Source of the DNA: Chaetorhynchus papuensis | Taxonomy: Eukaryota > Chordata > Aves > Passeriformes > Rhipiduridae | Assembly (NCBI GenBank): GCA_013396525.1 | Contig: VWYX01000341.1 | Coordinates: 198,311-262,310, forward strand | DNA length: 64,000 nt | Direction: 5' to 3' | Shown here: in pieces, positions 14,335-26,108 of the stretch | Position numbering within the stretch: the first letter of the stretch is position 1 | Layout of the letters: each line of letters starts with the position of its first letter | The notes under the pieces: model-generated | Told to the model about the DNA's origin: nothing | What the model saw: the letters and a program-made list of their open reading frames with translations, nothing else | The model's database searches: none | Program-made: the position numbers and the translations under genes

Positions 14335-14420
14335 TAGCTTTTTCTGAATGCTGAGAGTTCTCTTTAAAACACAAATCTAGCTTTTCCTGAATGCTGAGAA
14401 TTCCCTTTACGAGACAAACC
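14335..14420. repeat. 43-bp imperfect tandem duplication
   Basis: Two adjacent 43-bp units, 14335-14377 and 14378-14420, both begin TAGCTTTT and contain CTGAATGCTGAGA. By eye they agree at 36 of 43 positions, with no gaps. It is a local segmental duplication in TIMP3 intron 1, not a known transposon. Confidence 0.85.
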
Positions 14421-15747
14421 TAGATTTCCTTAGCTTGCTCCAGTCCTTGTCAATGGGCTATTCTCCTTGGGTTTGCTGCATTAATGAACAAACAAGTTTG
14501 CTGTGTGATTGTGTTGCTGCCAGTGGACTGAGACGAGGTATTTCCCCTTGTATTTCTGTTAATTCCCTCCCTGTCAATGTTTAAACAAGCTTACACCTGT
14601 GTGCCAGGTGCGAGCTTAACTCCAGCCCTGGAAAGCTGGCTCTTGGGAGGGTGGTTCATTACTTTGTCAAAATTGTCCTGTTCCAGCAGTGTCTGAGGAG
14701 ACCTAGACAGGCAGGAAGCAGTCAGGCTCGGTGGATACCCTGGAAATGATTACCCTTCTCTGTAAACATTCAGCACTGCAGTATCCAGAGAACTTCTGCC
14801 TCCCAAACAGTTAATGGGCCTTAGAGCATTCAAAAATAGCCATCACTGTGCCAGGGCAGCTGCGAAATGATTATCCAACCATATCTTGTGACCTTTAGGG
14901 TTTTTTTTCTAAAAAATTACAAGGACGCCTAAGAAGTGATATGGGAATGCAAGCTAGCCTCCCTCAAACTGGAAATTTTTGGAAGTTTTCAGTAAGTATT
15001 CTGTCAGAAACTCTCAAATTCCAGTAGCACAGATGAGGTAAGTGACTGGTATGTTCACTTTAAGTGAATCTCCGTCAGATTCATAGGATCAGACTTGAGC
15101 ATTTTGATTTAAAACCCACTTATTATCAATACTGTCTAAGAATAAAACAACATGGGTTAGTCTTTAATTTGTAGAAATATTTGTTGTGCAAAAAAAAAAG
15201 TCGACAATTGGTGGTAGACAGGCACTCTTAACCGTTCAGTGTGTTCTCTGGGCTTATGAAGTCTGGCTAGGAGTCATAACTCATTAATAGGTCATTGACA
15301 GCACCAGGGATGCATGTAAACATCCAAGTAATGATACACTACTTCTGGAAATCCATTTTGATTATGGTCTAGTGTTCGTGGCCATGAAATTTTGATGAAA
15401 AGTATGTATGAAGGAAGTGTGAGTAGTAGAAGACTGAGATGGTTATACTGTTTCTCTCTCCACTGCAGTTTCCACAGAATACCTTAGGCTAGTCTGTCAG
15501 TAGGACAGTCAGGGAGTTTGAGCAACCTGTTTGAAGAAGAAAGATGAGTGGCCATCAGCTATCTACCTTTTCTGCTGTCAGTGCTCTGTGTCATTGCACT
15601 GGGAAAATCCTGTCTTCAGAGCCAGAGGATGTACAGTGTGCAGTATTTGTGTTACTCATGTAAAGAGTTGTTGTTTGTCGATGTTTTTAGAATTCCAGGT
15701 CTTCTCACTACCTCTTTCATGAGATGTCTCATATCACTCTCTTTCTT

Positions 15748-15842
15748 TTTCCTTTCCTTTCCTTTCCTTTCCTTTCCTTTCCTTTCCTTTCCTTTCCTTT
15801 CCTTTCCTTTCCTTTCCTTTCCTTTCCTTTCCTTTCCTTTCC
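15748..15842. repeat. (CCTTT)n pentanucleotide microsatellite
   Basis: At least 18 uninterrupted CCTTT units (GGAAA on the other strand) run directly into the assembly gap, so the true length is unknown. The strict purine/pyrimidine strand split gives spurious open frames in all frames of this region. Confidence 0.97.
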
Positions 15843-16037
15843 NNNNNNNNNNNNNNNNNNNNNNNNNNNNNNNNNNNNNNNNNNNNNNNNNNNNNNNNNN
15901 NNNNNNNNNNNNNNNNNNNNNNNNNNNNNNNNNNNNNNNNNNNNNNNNNNNNNNNNNNNNNNNNNNNNNNNNNNNNNNNNNNNNNNNNNNNNNNNNNNNN
16001 NNNNNNNNNNNNNNNNNNNNNNNNNNNNNNNNNNNNN
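15843..16037. other. Assembly gap (195 N)
   Basis: A run of N between the CCTTT array and a 16-base poly(T). The repeat very probably caused the gap, and its size may be an estimate. Confidence 0.99.
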
Positions 16038-16053
16038 TTTTTTTTTTTTTTTT
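16038..16053. repeat. Poly(T) run right of the gap
   Basis: Sixteen T residues follow the N run. They may be the far edge of the microsatellite, or the tail of a retroposed element hidden in the gap. Confidence 0.8.
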
Positions 16054-19000
16054 GCCTGATTTCCACAACAAATCAACACTGAGTTCTTCAGACCTTCTGA
16101 GGTCAAAAATGAAAGATGATGCTTTGGAATGCAGTTATGACAGGACACTACACGGACTTCTGGAAAGTTCTGGATAGGTGGGCAGATTGGTCAAATTGCC
16201 TGACCTTGACCTGTAGGCTGCTGGGAACTGTGGTATGTGAGGCTCATTCACGACTCAGGGAGGTTTTCTACTTTTTTAATGAACAGTGAATCAGGATCTG
16301 AGTGCTACACCTAAGGGTTTACGTGGTGCTCAGACTCCAGGGTAGAATTCTTCATGTACCTAAGATCAGCTGCATAGTAGTAATTACTGTGATTACATAA
16401 CAGACATTAATAAAATGGGCAATTAGTAAATTCCTTAAGCATTATGATACAACCAGAACTGTGTCATGGACATGTCCACTGTATGTGAACAGTCTGCAGA
16501 TGCTGGCAGCTTCAGAACTATTGATGACGTCTCAAGAATGGTGGGCAAAGATACTCTTTTCACTGGGGAAATTGTTTGAATGCAGGTTTAATTCCAGGGT
16601 CTGGCAGACCAAATATTAGGTCCTGTCAGGCCCAGTGCAAATAGGAGCAGCAGAGCAGCACATGTAGGCCTGACCTGGTTAAATATGTATACCTCTCTGG
16701 TGTGGACAGCTGCTTAGCCTGTCAGTTTAGTGCAAGTTTTGTAATGCAGGAAGGAATTTGCAGGCCCACCCAGTACCCTTGAAATCTATACATGTTCCCA
16801 AACAGTTCTTCCTCTCTAGCTCCTACGTGCAAAATTGAGCATAAACCATGTGATCAGTGGAGTGCAGCCTCCTCGCAGAACGCTGGCACCCGTCCCAGAT
16901 GGGCAAGGTGCTGAAGCAAGGAGAGTCCTCTGAAGTAAGTTGATGAAGCAGGGAGTGTCCAGGCCTGTGGCTTTTGATAATCCCTCTTTTGAAAGGCTTA
17001 CATGGGCTGTCAGAGATGCCCTATTTCTAATGCATAGATGAGAACAGCCTTCAAATGTTCTCTTTAGCAGGACCGTCTTTCCTCCTCCTCTGCCTTGTGT
17101 TGAACTGTTTCGATCTGGTGCCCAGTGGGTTTGTGGATTGCACAGTGGATTACAAAAGACTAACAAATTGAGAGATTTGGTTCAAAAATTTTTCTATTAC
17201 ATCCTTAAAAAATACAGTGGTGAATATATGATGCTTGCTAACTCTGGTTGTACCCCAGGGGAAGTCTAACACTAAGGAGAAAAGACATGCCAATTCTATG
17301 TGTCTGGTTTTGCAGAAGTCTCTTTATTACTTGAAATGCAAAGTAACATCTACCAGGTTCAAGCCCTGGGCATTCACTGGTCAAGTGCTGGATCAGAGCA
17401 TCTTCCCTCACCTCCTCTTTTGATGTATGTGAACCATCTCTTGGCTGCTTAGTGTAGACAGTGGGTTTGCTCTGAAACCTGCTATCAACTTGCAACATAG
17501 CAGCCTACAGAAGAAATGACCATAGCCCAGTAAAGCAACTTGTCTACAGATTTGCAGACTGGGAACTTCCCTTTCTCAGCAGAACTGAAACTTCCTGAGT
17601 AATTAATAGTAAGTAAAAAAAATTAAAAGAAAATTCAAAAGGGTGTGTCTACACTGCCTCTTCAATCTGAAATCTCATTGTGTACCCATTTTGATGTTCA
17701 CCGGAAAGCAATGTCATTTGAGGATTGTATATTGCCCTTGTTTAGTCTCAGTAGTACTTTGCTTTTTAAGGAGGGCTCATGGCCTCAAGAGATAAAGTCT
17801 GCCCCATGTGAATCAGAATGGGATTTCTGTGATTGTAGTAGGTTCTTAAAAATAGCACTTGATCCATTTTAATCACTTTAGCACTCGTTCTTGCAGTTTA
17901 TCATCGTGATCTGTGGAAATAGAAGATCAGCCTCACTTACAACTGTATCACTAAATCACAGGCAAAGGACATGTTTTCTCCTTGCAGAGGCTGCTCCCCT
18001 AACTGTACTCTTTAGGCAATTCATCTCTCATCATATGCTCCAATTTGCTTTCCATGTTACTGCTCACTTGATGGGTTGGGAAACGATCAATGCCAGATGC
18101 ACATTCCTTTCAGGCAGTAAATGCTCCTGCAGCAGTAAGTTATGTGCACCAGCTTCTTGTTTCATTAAAATCGCATATGGTTTCCATTTGCCCCTAATTG
18201 GTCTCACATCAGCTCTGCCATATTCTCTGAGTGGAAAGCTCAGACCTGTGGCTCCTTTGAACAATTCCAAAGAACTGTGGGAAACCAGAGCCTCGTCTCA
18301 GCCTGACTTTCCCTGGTCCTCTATGTACTGTGTCAAGAAGTACTTGATCTGGAAGAGAGGGCTGAACTAAATCTTACTCTGTTGCCCCAATCTTGTGTAG
18401 ACAAAAGGAAATGGAAAAGGTGTTTTGAGCTGAGTATTGCTTTGAGTCATATGCTTGTTATTTTTATCCACTGTTGGAAGCTGGCTTTGGACTTGCTTTT
18501 GTGTGTTGGTTTTGACAACTATCTTTCCAACACTGCTAACCTTGGCTGAAAGCACTTCTGCCTTTGGCAGTTGTCAGAGACACAGAATGAGGCAAAATGC
18601 ACTCTGCTGAAAACACTCCTTGGGGAGAGATGCGAGATGCCTTTGCTGTACTCTGTGAGTGAGGCACTCCCTTCCCCTCCCTCCACTTCTATCATTTTTT
18701 TTTCCTTTTCTCTGATTCTTGCCTACTGCTTTTTGCTTTCAGCTTGAATTCAGCTTCTAGTGACTAGTTAAAAGATATAGGTGGAAAGTTAAAAAAAAAA
18801 AAGCCTGCCAAAAGGGAGACAGAGAAATGTCTGGCTGGCAGGAATGACATTGTTTTCTCTTTTTATTTTACCAGAGGGTTCTCAATGCCGTAGGCATGCT
18901 CATTGTGTACTTTGCAGTGTCTCTGCTTAGATCTGTAGCAAACCTAGAATGTTTCATTGATGCAAGCTGTGAGACTAACCCAGCAATGCATGTAACTCCA

Positions 19001-22000
19001 GGAACTCAACTCTGTGCCTGATCTAGCTAATCTCTTATGTCTTCCTGGCTTCACTGAGTTTAGTAGGTGAAATAGCTTGTAACAACAGACAGTGGGGTTT
19101 TTTTCTTCTTTTCTTCTAAGCTTTGTGTTTTTCATGAGGTATTTCCTGAAGCTAGTTTTTACACATACTGACATCTACATATGGGTCCAAGAGATTCTAC
19201 TTGGACCTTCTAAATGGATGTAAATGCTTTTTAGATCCATCCATTCTTCCTTCTCCATTCAGTCTTCCCTCTATGTCCTCAGCAGTGTGTATGATGGGGA
19301 AGCAAGGGAACTAACATCAGGAGTTAAAGCAGGGGCAGTGCTCGGCAGTTGAAGAGTCTTTAACCAAGTTGCATATAGGAACCTGAAAGAAATGTCCAGA
19401 AGAGAATTTGCAGGTTTTTGTCCAACAGAGATCTCTTGTTACTTTCTGATTCTAATGTATTTCAAAGGGTGCTTGAACTTCCACGGGGTGAGATGCACCA
19501 TACAGGGAGGGAGAAAAATGCTTGATACTGCTGCCGTCAGAAAGGTTGTATCCTGTTAATCAGCTTCAGGTGAAATGCCAAGCACTAACCAAGTTCCGCT
19601 TGGTTGTTTTATGCAACCTTGTTTCTTTAATTTATGGTCTTGTTGGGAGGATTAACTTTCTCCCAAGTAAAGCCCTTCTAGAGTAGTTTATACTTTTTGA
19701 GGTGATGAAAGGTCTGACACAATCAAAGTCTTGTACGAAAAATTTGTATCACTCCTTATTTTGCAGTGTTAGAAATCAAGCAGCAGAGCATGTGCAAACA
19801 GACTTTTGGTGGCAAGGAAATCTGCAGGGATGGGAAATGTGGTTAATATTTAGTGAGTGTAATTGTGATCAGTTGTTTTATATAGAGCTTAGGCCTGGGC
19901 AGACCCATTTAATTGCCTTCCACTTTTTTTTGGGTGGCCTTCAAACAGGGAAAGTTTTTTTTGATTTGTAAAACAAAGGCCAAGAGTAAATGTCATAATT
20001 CTGGTTAGAACATGGGAAGGAAAGTTATCTGTGTCTTGCTTTCCTGTTTTTATTTAGACTTTTATTGTTAGCTACCAACACACTTGCTGATGTAAACACA
20101 AGTCCTTTACAATGTGATATTTATGTGGCAACTGACTGGCAGAGGTGAATGGTGTTGAGGAGGTGCTCTTCCTCAGTCAGTGTTCCTGGGAGCACTTTGA
20201 AAAGACAAGAAGTCAAGATTTGTACTGCCAGTAATGGGAACTAGTTTGTTGGTCAGGTTATAAAAGGAAGGCATCCAGCAGTGAACCTCTTACTTCACTA
20301 CCTTTTTTTTTTTGCTTCCTTGATGAAGTTCTTTGGTGATGCTGTGTACCAGCACAGCTGGATTTGACTTCTTCGAAAACGAAGCAAAAGAGGTTTGTTT
20401 TGCCTTTTTTGGCTTTGGCTGAAGGTCATGATGGAATGAGGGAAAAGAAAGCTTCTCTATGGTGTTTTTTCAGCCTTCTTGTGCTTTGCAATAGGCCTGC
20501 AAATGCAGCACTCTGCTTTGTAAAAGAATTCTATTTTGGCTGTGGAGGAGGTGACTTTCAGTAGTAACAGATCACCAAACAGACTGGAGGCTTCTGGTTT
20601 TTTCCCTCTTCATAAATCCCCCGCTGTAATCTGTATTTCCTTCTCCATTCTGCTTTGCTGTGGAAGTGGAGGAATGGGTGAAGGGCTGCTATCTCTTCCC
20701 TCTACTAAAGCAGGCACCAGCTACTTGCTGCTCGTAGAAGCCTGCAGCCGCCAGACAGTTTAATAGAGCCTCCCAAGAGGCTGCATGCAGTTGTGCCATA
20801 CTTCCAGTTCAAAGGACACAATCCACCTTTAGTTATGGTCCTCTGGTTTAGGGCAGCTGAGAGTGTTGGTAGTAATTGCTAACAGATCAGCCGGGGGAGT
20901 GGGAAAAGGAATGCTTCTTGTGAGAGAGAGTGAGCAAGGGAGACAGCAATTCCATCTTAGCGGCACCATCAGCACCAGTACTAGAAAATCAGTGTGTAAA
21001 AGCATCCTGCCTTGACCACATTAGGAGACACCCCCATAACTGGCATTAATATTTCAGTGGTGTGCTAGGTATACTCAGGAGTCTAAACCATACCAGCTGC
21101 CTTAGCCCTGTGTGATGTGAGCCCTCCAGCGTGTACCAGCACAGAGGGGAGTTCTTGTGAGGCAGATCAAATGAGAGAGCTGCTAGTAAAGCTGGTAAAA
21201 AGGTCTCAGTAAATAGCTCTTGGAAGTGAACCCTTGTATAGTCTTTGGATGAATAAAATGGCCACCATCCTTCTTGACATGTCACGTGTCCGGTGTTAAA
21301 GCAGTGTTTTTAAATGTTGGTGCAGCCAGTGGCCTCAGGGCTGAAGGAGCTTTTCTTCAGCCTCCCAGTCACGTTGCTACCTATATATTTTATTTAGCCA
21401 CTCTTTGGATGTCAGAGAGTGGCCTGGGAGAATAACTTGTCCCGTGTGTCTCCATTAGTAAACAACATCAGCCCTCCTCATCCTTCACTCAAAAGCAGTG
21501 AGCATGCATCTCAGCCAAAGCTCTCACTTGAAAATACTCATATTGCACACCAATAAAATAAATCCTTGAAACAATAATGAGAAGTGTAGCAGTCGTTACC
21601 CTCCTGAGCCATTCATGGTAATTGGTCACAAGGGAAAATGGGTTTGGAGCAAATCCTGGTCTCTGAAGGGTGTGCCTCCATTTAAAATGCTGTTTATGGA
21701 TGACAACCAGCCCACTCGTGTGAAAGCATCTGGTTCTCATGGTGCAGTTGAGCAAGCAGCTGGGATTGGTGGTGTTAGCCTAGGTCTGTACCGCTGCCCT
21801 CTCCTCAGGGGAAGGTAAGACTTGGGACAGGGTCACCATCTAGTGGCTGGCTCCGATAAAGGACACGGGCTGGATTGAACCAGGACATTTGATGCCTTTG
21901 CTTTTCACTTGGGAAAAAGAGCTACCACACATGTAGTAGTTACTGTGTGCCTGGATGAAATTACTTGGTAGCTACAGGTCTTTTTACCGTGTTGTTTCCT

Positions 22001-25000
22001 CAGCTTGGCAAGTGCATGTCTTCATCTCTCATTGCCTGTTTTTTCTGCTCCTTGACTCGTGAAAAGAATGGCTTCTGCCATCTCAGATGTAAATTCAATG
22101 TCCCTTCTGCTTCATGTCTTGCCTTTAGGCCTATTCTCCCTATGAATCCTTGAGAAAATGGCTACAGAGTAAGTGATAAGTTAAAGAGTACTTCATTTAG
22201 ACATGTATGCATATGGGCAAATAAAAGGTCATAAATGTCCTTTTTCTCCTATGCCCATTCTGATTTGTTTGCCTTTATAGGACCTCATCCGGTGACATTT
22301 GGAAAATATGTAGGTGATTTTTGCCTGTATTTATATGTATACATGCACCTGCAGACAGTTTGTACCACCCTAGGGATACCAGGGAAACACAAACTGGTAG
22401 CTGCTGTCACTACACTAGTCCTGGCAAATCTGAGCCATCTCTGTTTTCCTAACTACCCCACTAGTTTACATTTTTAAAAAACCCAAACAAAAACCACAAA
22501 AAGGCAGGGAAAAGAGATAAATACATTAATAATTTGTGATACTTTCTTAGATGAATTTCTTGAATCCTCAAACACAGCAGATTATTATTTTCATTTTTTT
22601 TAAGAGTATCAACTAAATGTGTGGTTTCCTTCCTTTCATGAGGGGATGTTTTCTCCCTCAATTTTTTAATCATGTCAAATGTTGACAAGCAGTACATATG
22701 TTTTCTCCTCTTTGTATCATGGCATGACTGCCATGCTTATCTCATCAAGATTTATATCCTTGTCTAATTTAGCTTTTCTTAAATAATTACAAATCACTCA
22801 TGAGACCTTGCCAACTGCTCCAGTCCCACAAAGTGACCCGACCTGAAACCCCAAAGTACTGAGAAACATTCATCTTGGAGTATTTTCATAGGCAGTGCTT
22901 CAAAGGAATTGCGGTTTAAAAATATGCAGCTATTTTGGTGACCACTTGTGTGGGATAAAGTTTCCCATCAGTAATAGCAGGACTGTAACAGAGCTTCAAG
23001 GAGAAGGGAGGAGCTCAGGAGAGCAGTCACAGCACCTTTTGCCTCAGTCTGCTCAAGAAGCAGGAGTCTGCAGCAGTAAACAGTCGGTTTCGTTAACTTA
23101 ACACGGACTGAACGTGCAACAGAAATGCTGTAAATTTCAGATAATTTGCAGAGGCCGAAAAGTTCCTCTGACAAGTATGCATGGCCCCTCCTCAGTCGGG
23201 AGCAATGTTCTTTATTTTCTGGCCAGGTGTGAAGAGCGGCCATATAACTGGAGAATGGTGGTTTGAAGGAGCAAAGATAGGGACTGGGAAACACGTGGCT
23301 GCAGATGTGCAGCTTGGAGCTCTGCTCTGAGCAAGGTGTGCAAGTGACTCTCGTGTGTGGAGCCTTACGGGCTTGGAGCTACACATGCAAGAGCGACCTC
23401 TGAGCAGTCCTGTCCATCCAGCATTTCTCTGCAGTGGCTCAGAAGCATCTAATCCTCAGGGATGGGAATTTAACCTCACAAATTACAGGTGATAGACTTA
23501 ACTTGGAATATCCTCTGCTCCTTGGCTAACAGCTTGATTTTTCCTTTAATATGGGAAAAAGTTTGCAGGGTGGGTTCTTTGTTCATTTCTAGCTCTTCAG
23601 TAAACAAAAGAGCTTAGCTAGAAAAGTGACCATTGGGGTGATAAAGGCAACTTCTCTGAAAAACAGAGGGCTTGACCCATTTACAAAAAGTTTGAAGCGA
23701 TAGCCCACACTAAGGTTTGTCATGGCTTTTCTAGGTGAATTTGCTAGGATGGTTGTTCTTCTCCAACTTTACTTGGGAACAATAATAGGAAAATACAGAC
23801 CCTTCTACTTGTTTGCAAGGGTGTCATTAGTTGAAATTGTAATGCTCTTACGTGCTAGTGGAGATATGCATTTTGAATGTTTGGTGAAGCTGTTGATTAG
23901 TCTGTAAATCAAAGCTTCTGTCTGAAATGGCTGTGGTACCCTAACTGGAAGTCAAAGGGCTGACAAGCTAGCAGTGCAATACATGAAAAAAATCTTTCTT
24001 TAGGTATTTTGTCAGCAACTGAGAATGTGCTTGTCATCTTATATGCTGTGTTCTGGTTTGGAAACACTAGCATTTTGTAATATTGCCTTTTAGTATATTT
24101 CTTATCATTGTCAATAAGATATAAGATTTCTTTGTTGGTTTTAGACGTGTTGGGCAAACACCAGTTTTTTCAATTTCATTGTATCAGCAGATGAAGATAA
24201 GACTCTTGACACTCTCTGCTGTAGACTCCAGTATTAGTGAGCTGTCCTGGAATTCACAAAGCCTTAAGGAATTGTGTTCTTTCTCACTGACCCTTGGTAC
24301 AGTCTGGTTTCTGTAGCTTTGCTGGTGGTTGTGGTGGTTGGGAGCAGCAAGTGGAGGAAGCTAGTTCTTTAAAGATATTCGGAGTCGTCAAGCACACGGT
24401 TCAATATAGCTACTAAATATTGAAGATAAGAGTAAATTGAAGTTAGAACAACTTATTAAATAGAAGAATCAAGAAAACTGCTTTTACTGCCATTGGGAAA
24501 TAGAAGTTTAAAAAAATTAAGTTTTACGCTCAGTGAATGAAAGTTTTGTTGGTTCTTTGAATCAAAGCCAGGACTGTCTTACCTAGTTTAAAATTTCTTT
24601 GACAAGTCTGGCTGAAGCACAGGATCTAAATCAGAGCAGAGTGATTTGTCTTCATTTCACACCACCCTCATGGAACAAGGTTCAGGAACTGGTGTGTAAA
24701 ACCAGACCTATCTGTTCCTTTAAATCTGTTCTTCTGATTATTCAAAAAGCTGGAACAAGCTTGTTGCCTCTCTAGCTGGATTTAGGTAGTAAAAAAACAT
24801 TTGGCCTTCTCTTTTTCCCATTTCTTCCAGTGGGCTTCTACAGATGTTTGGAACCTAAACAAGATGCTTGTTTAATGTCCTATATGTTCAGCAAAAAGTA
24901 TCCCTGAACTTTTTTGCTGCTGTTAGATAGTGCTGTAATGCAAATAACTCACTGTGTTTTCCTGCTTCCACTTCTTTGTCTCCCTTCTATGCCTCGCTGC

Positions 25001-26025
25001 TTTTTGTTGGTTTTCTGTGATGGATTAAAATGGGTAATGCCTGCCCTGTCCCTAAGCTTTGCCCCTCTACTGAGATGAGCAGGTGGTTGCAGAACTTTTT
25101 CAAAGAGGATCGATAGAACAGTTTTTTAAATTTTCTTTTGTGTGTATGTGGAATGCCCCAAAAACAGATGAGCAAGAGAACTCTTCCATTAAGCACTGAC
25201 TGTAAACTGCCCACTAGATTAAAAAAAATCCTTATCTATGTGACCTCAAAATCCTTACATATGATGGCTTGGGCTCAGTTAACATTGCTATGGTGCATCT
25301 GTGGTACAGTGGAGGTGCCTGTGCCACAGAGCACACACTGATGAGGAAATGCAGTGCAGTGGACACAAGATCTCATGGGTCAGCTTTAGTTTGTCTTCCA
25401 GGGGACTTCTGGCTGGCCTGGCAGCTTTCACTGGGCACTTGATTGTTGCTGAATAATCTGGTTTTGCAGCTGTTTGTTCAAGGAAGCATTTGTTAGTTTT
25501 GTGGTACCTCAAAGGTGGCAATTGTAGTGAAATCCCCAGATATGGGATATTCCAGTTCACTGTACTGTGTTGTTGTGTTTATTGGGAAAGAAAAGTTTTA
25601 TTGGGCATACAAAGAACAATTTAAAAGTAGGATCCTATTGAACATCATCCTGTGTGTTGAGAGTTAAGACATTACAAACTTCATCCCATTGGCTTGGTGC
25701 AAGGATTTTAATCTGTCTTGGTCCCAGCTAGAGTCTACTCTGCAGATTTCAGTGAGATTTAACCACAAATAATGCTTGTTCTTACTCTTCACACATAACC
25801 GGATTTCCTCTAAATAAATACCTGCTTTGGCATCCCATTTTACATGCCTTCACTGTGTGTGAGGTTTAGAATAAATTGAGAGAAAGGTTGACCTGAAGTT
25901 TTGTTTATTTTACAGGATAATTTACCTAAACAGTCTTGTGGGGTTTTTTTTTAAGTGGAGGGTATAACATTAATGCTGTGTAAAGTTGTCTATAATTTGT
26001 TGTGTTTTCTCCTCCCTTACGACAG

Positions 26026-26108
26026 TGATCCGAGCTAAAGTGGTGGGGAAGAAGCTCATGAAAGATGGACCGTTTGGAACGATGCGATACACGGTCAAGC
26101 AGATGAAG
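26026..26108 (+). CDS. TIMP3: TIMP3 coding exon 2
   Basis: This exon completes Val42 and encodes up to Lys69, reading VIRAKVVGKKLMKDGPFGTMRYTVKQMK. The segment lies in the N-terminal OB-fold (netrin-like) domain. It carries the basic residues Lys50, Lys51 and Lys54, which correspond to mature Lys26, 27 and 30, reported to help hold TIMP3 on sulphated matrix glycosaminoglycans. The acceptor is GACAG and the donor is AAG-GTATGT, leaving phase 0. At 83 nt it has the usual size of TIMP exon 2. Confidence 0.97.

Larger units (their letters stand above)
504..26025 (+). other. TIMP3: TIMP3 intron 1 (25.5 kb)
   Basis: A long first intron is normal for TIMP3. No gene, tRNA or recognisable transposon is visible in it. 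It contains an (AT)8 tract at 3189-3204, an AP-1/octamer composite at 10499-10512, a CpG-dense block at 12789-13155, a 43-bp imperfect tandem duplication at 14335-14420, and a (CCTTT)n array running into an N gap at 15748-16053. Open frames are short and lack family features. The acceptor is TTACGACAG before 26026. Confidence 0.85.

Noticed and set aside
15548..16177. Open frames of up to 209 codons around 15.6-16.1 kb
   Set aside because: They are translations of the CCTTT array and of the N gap.
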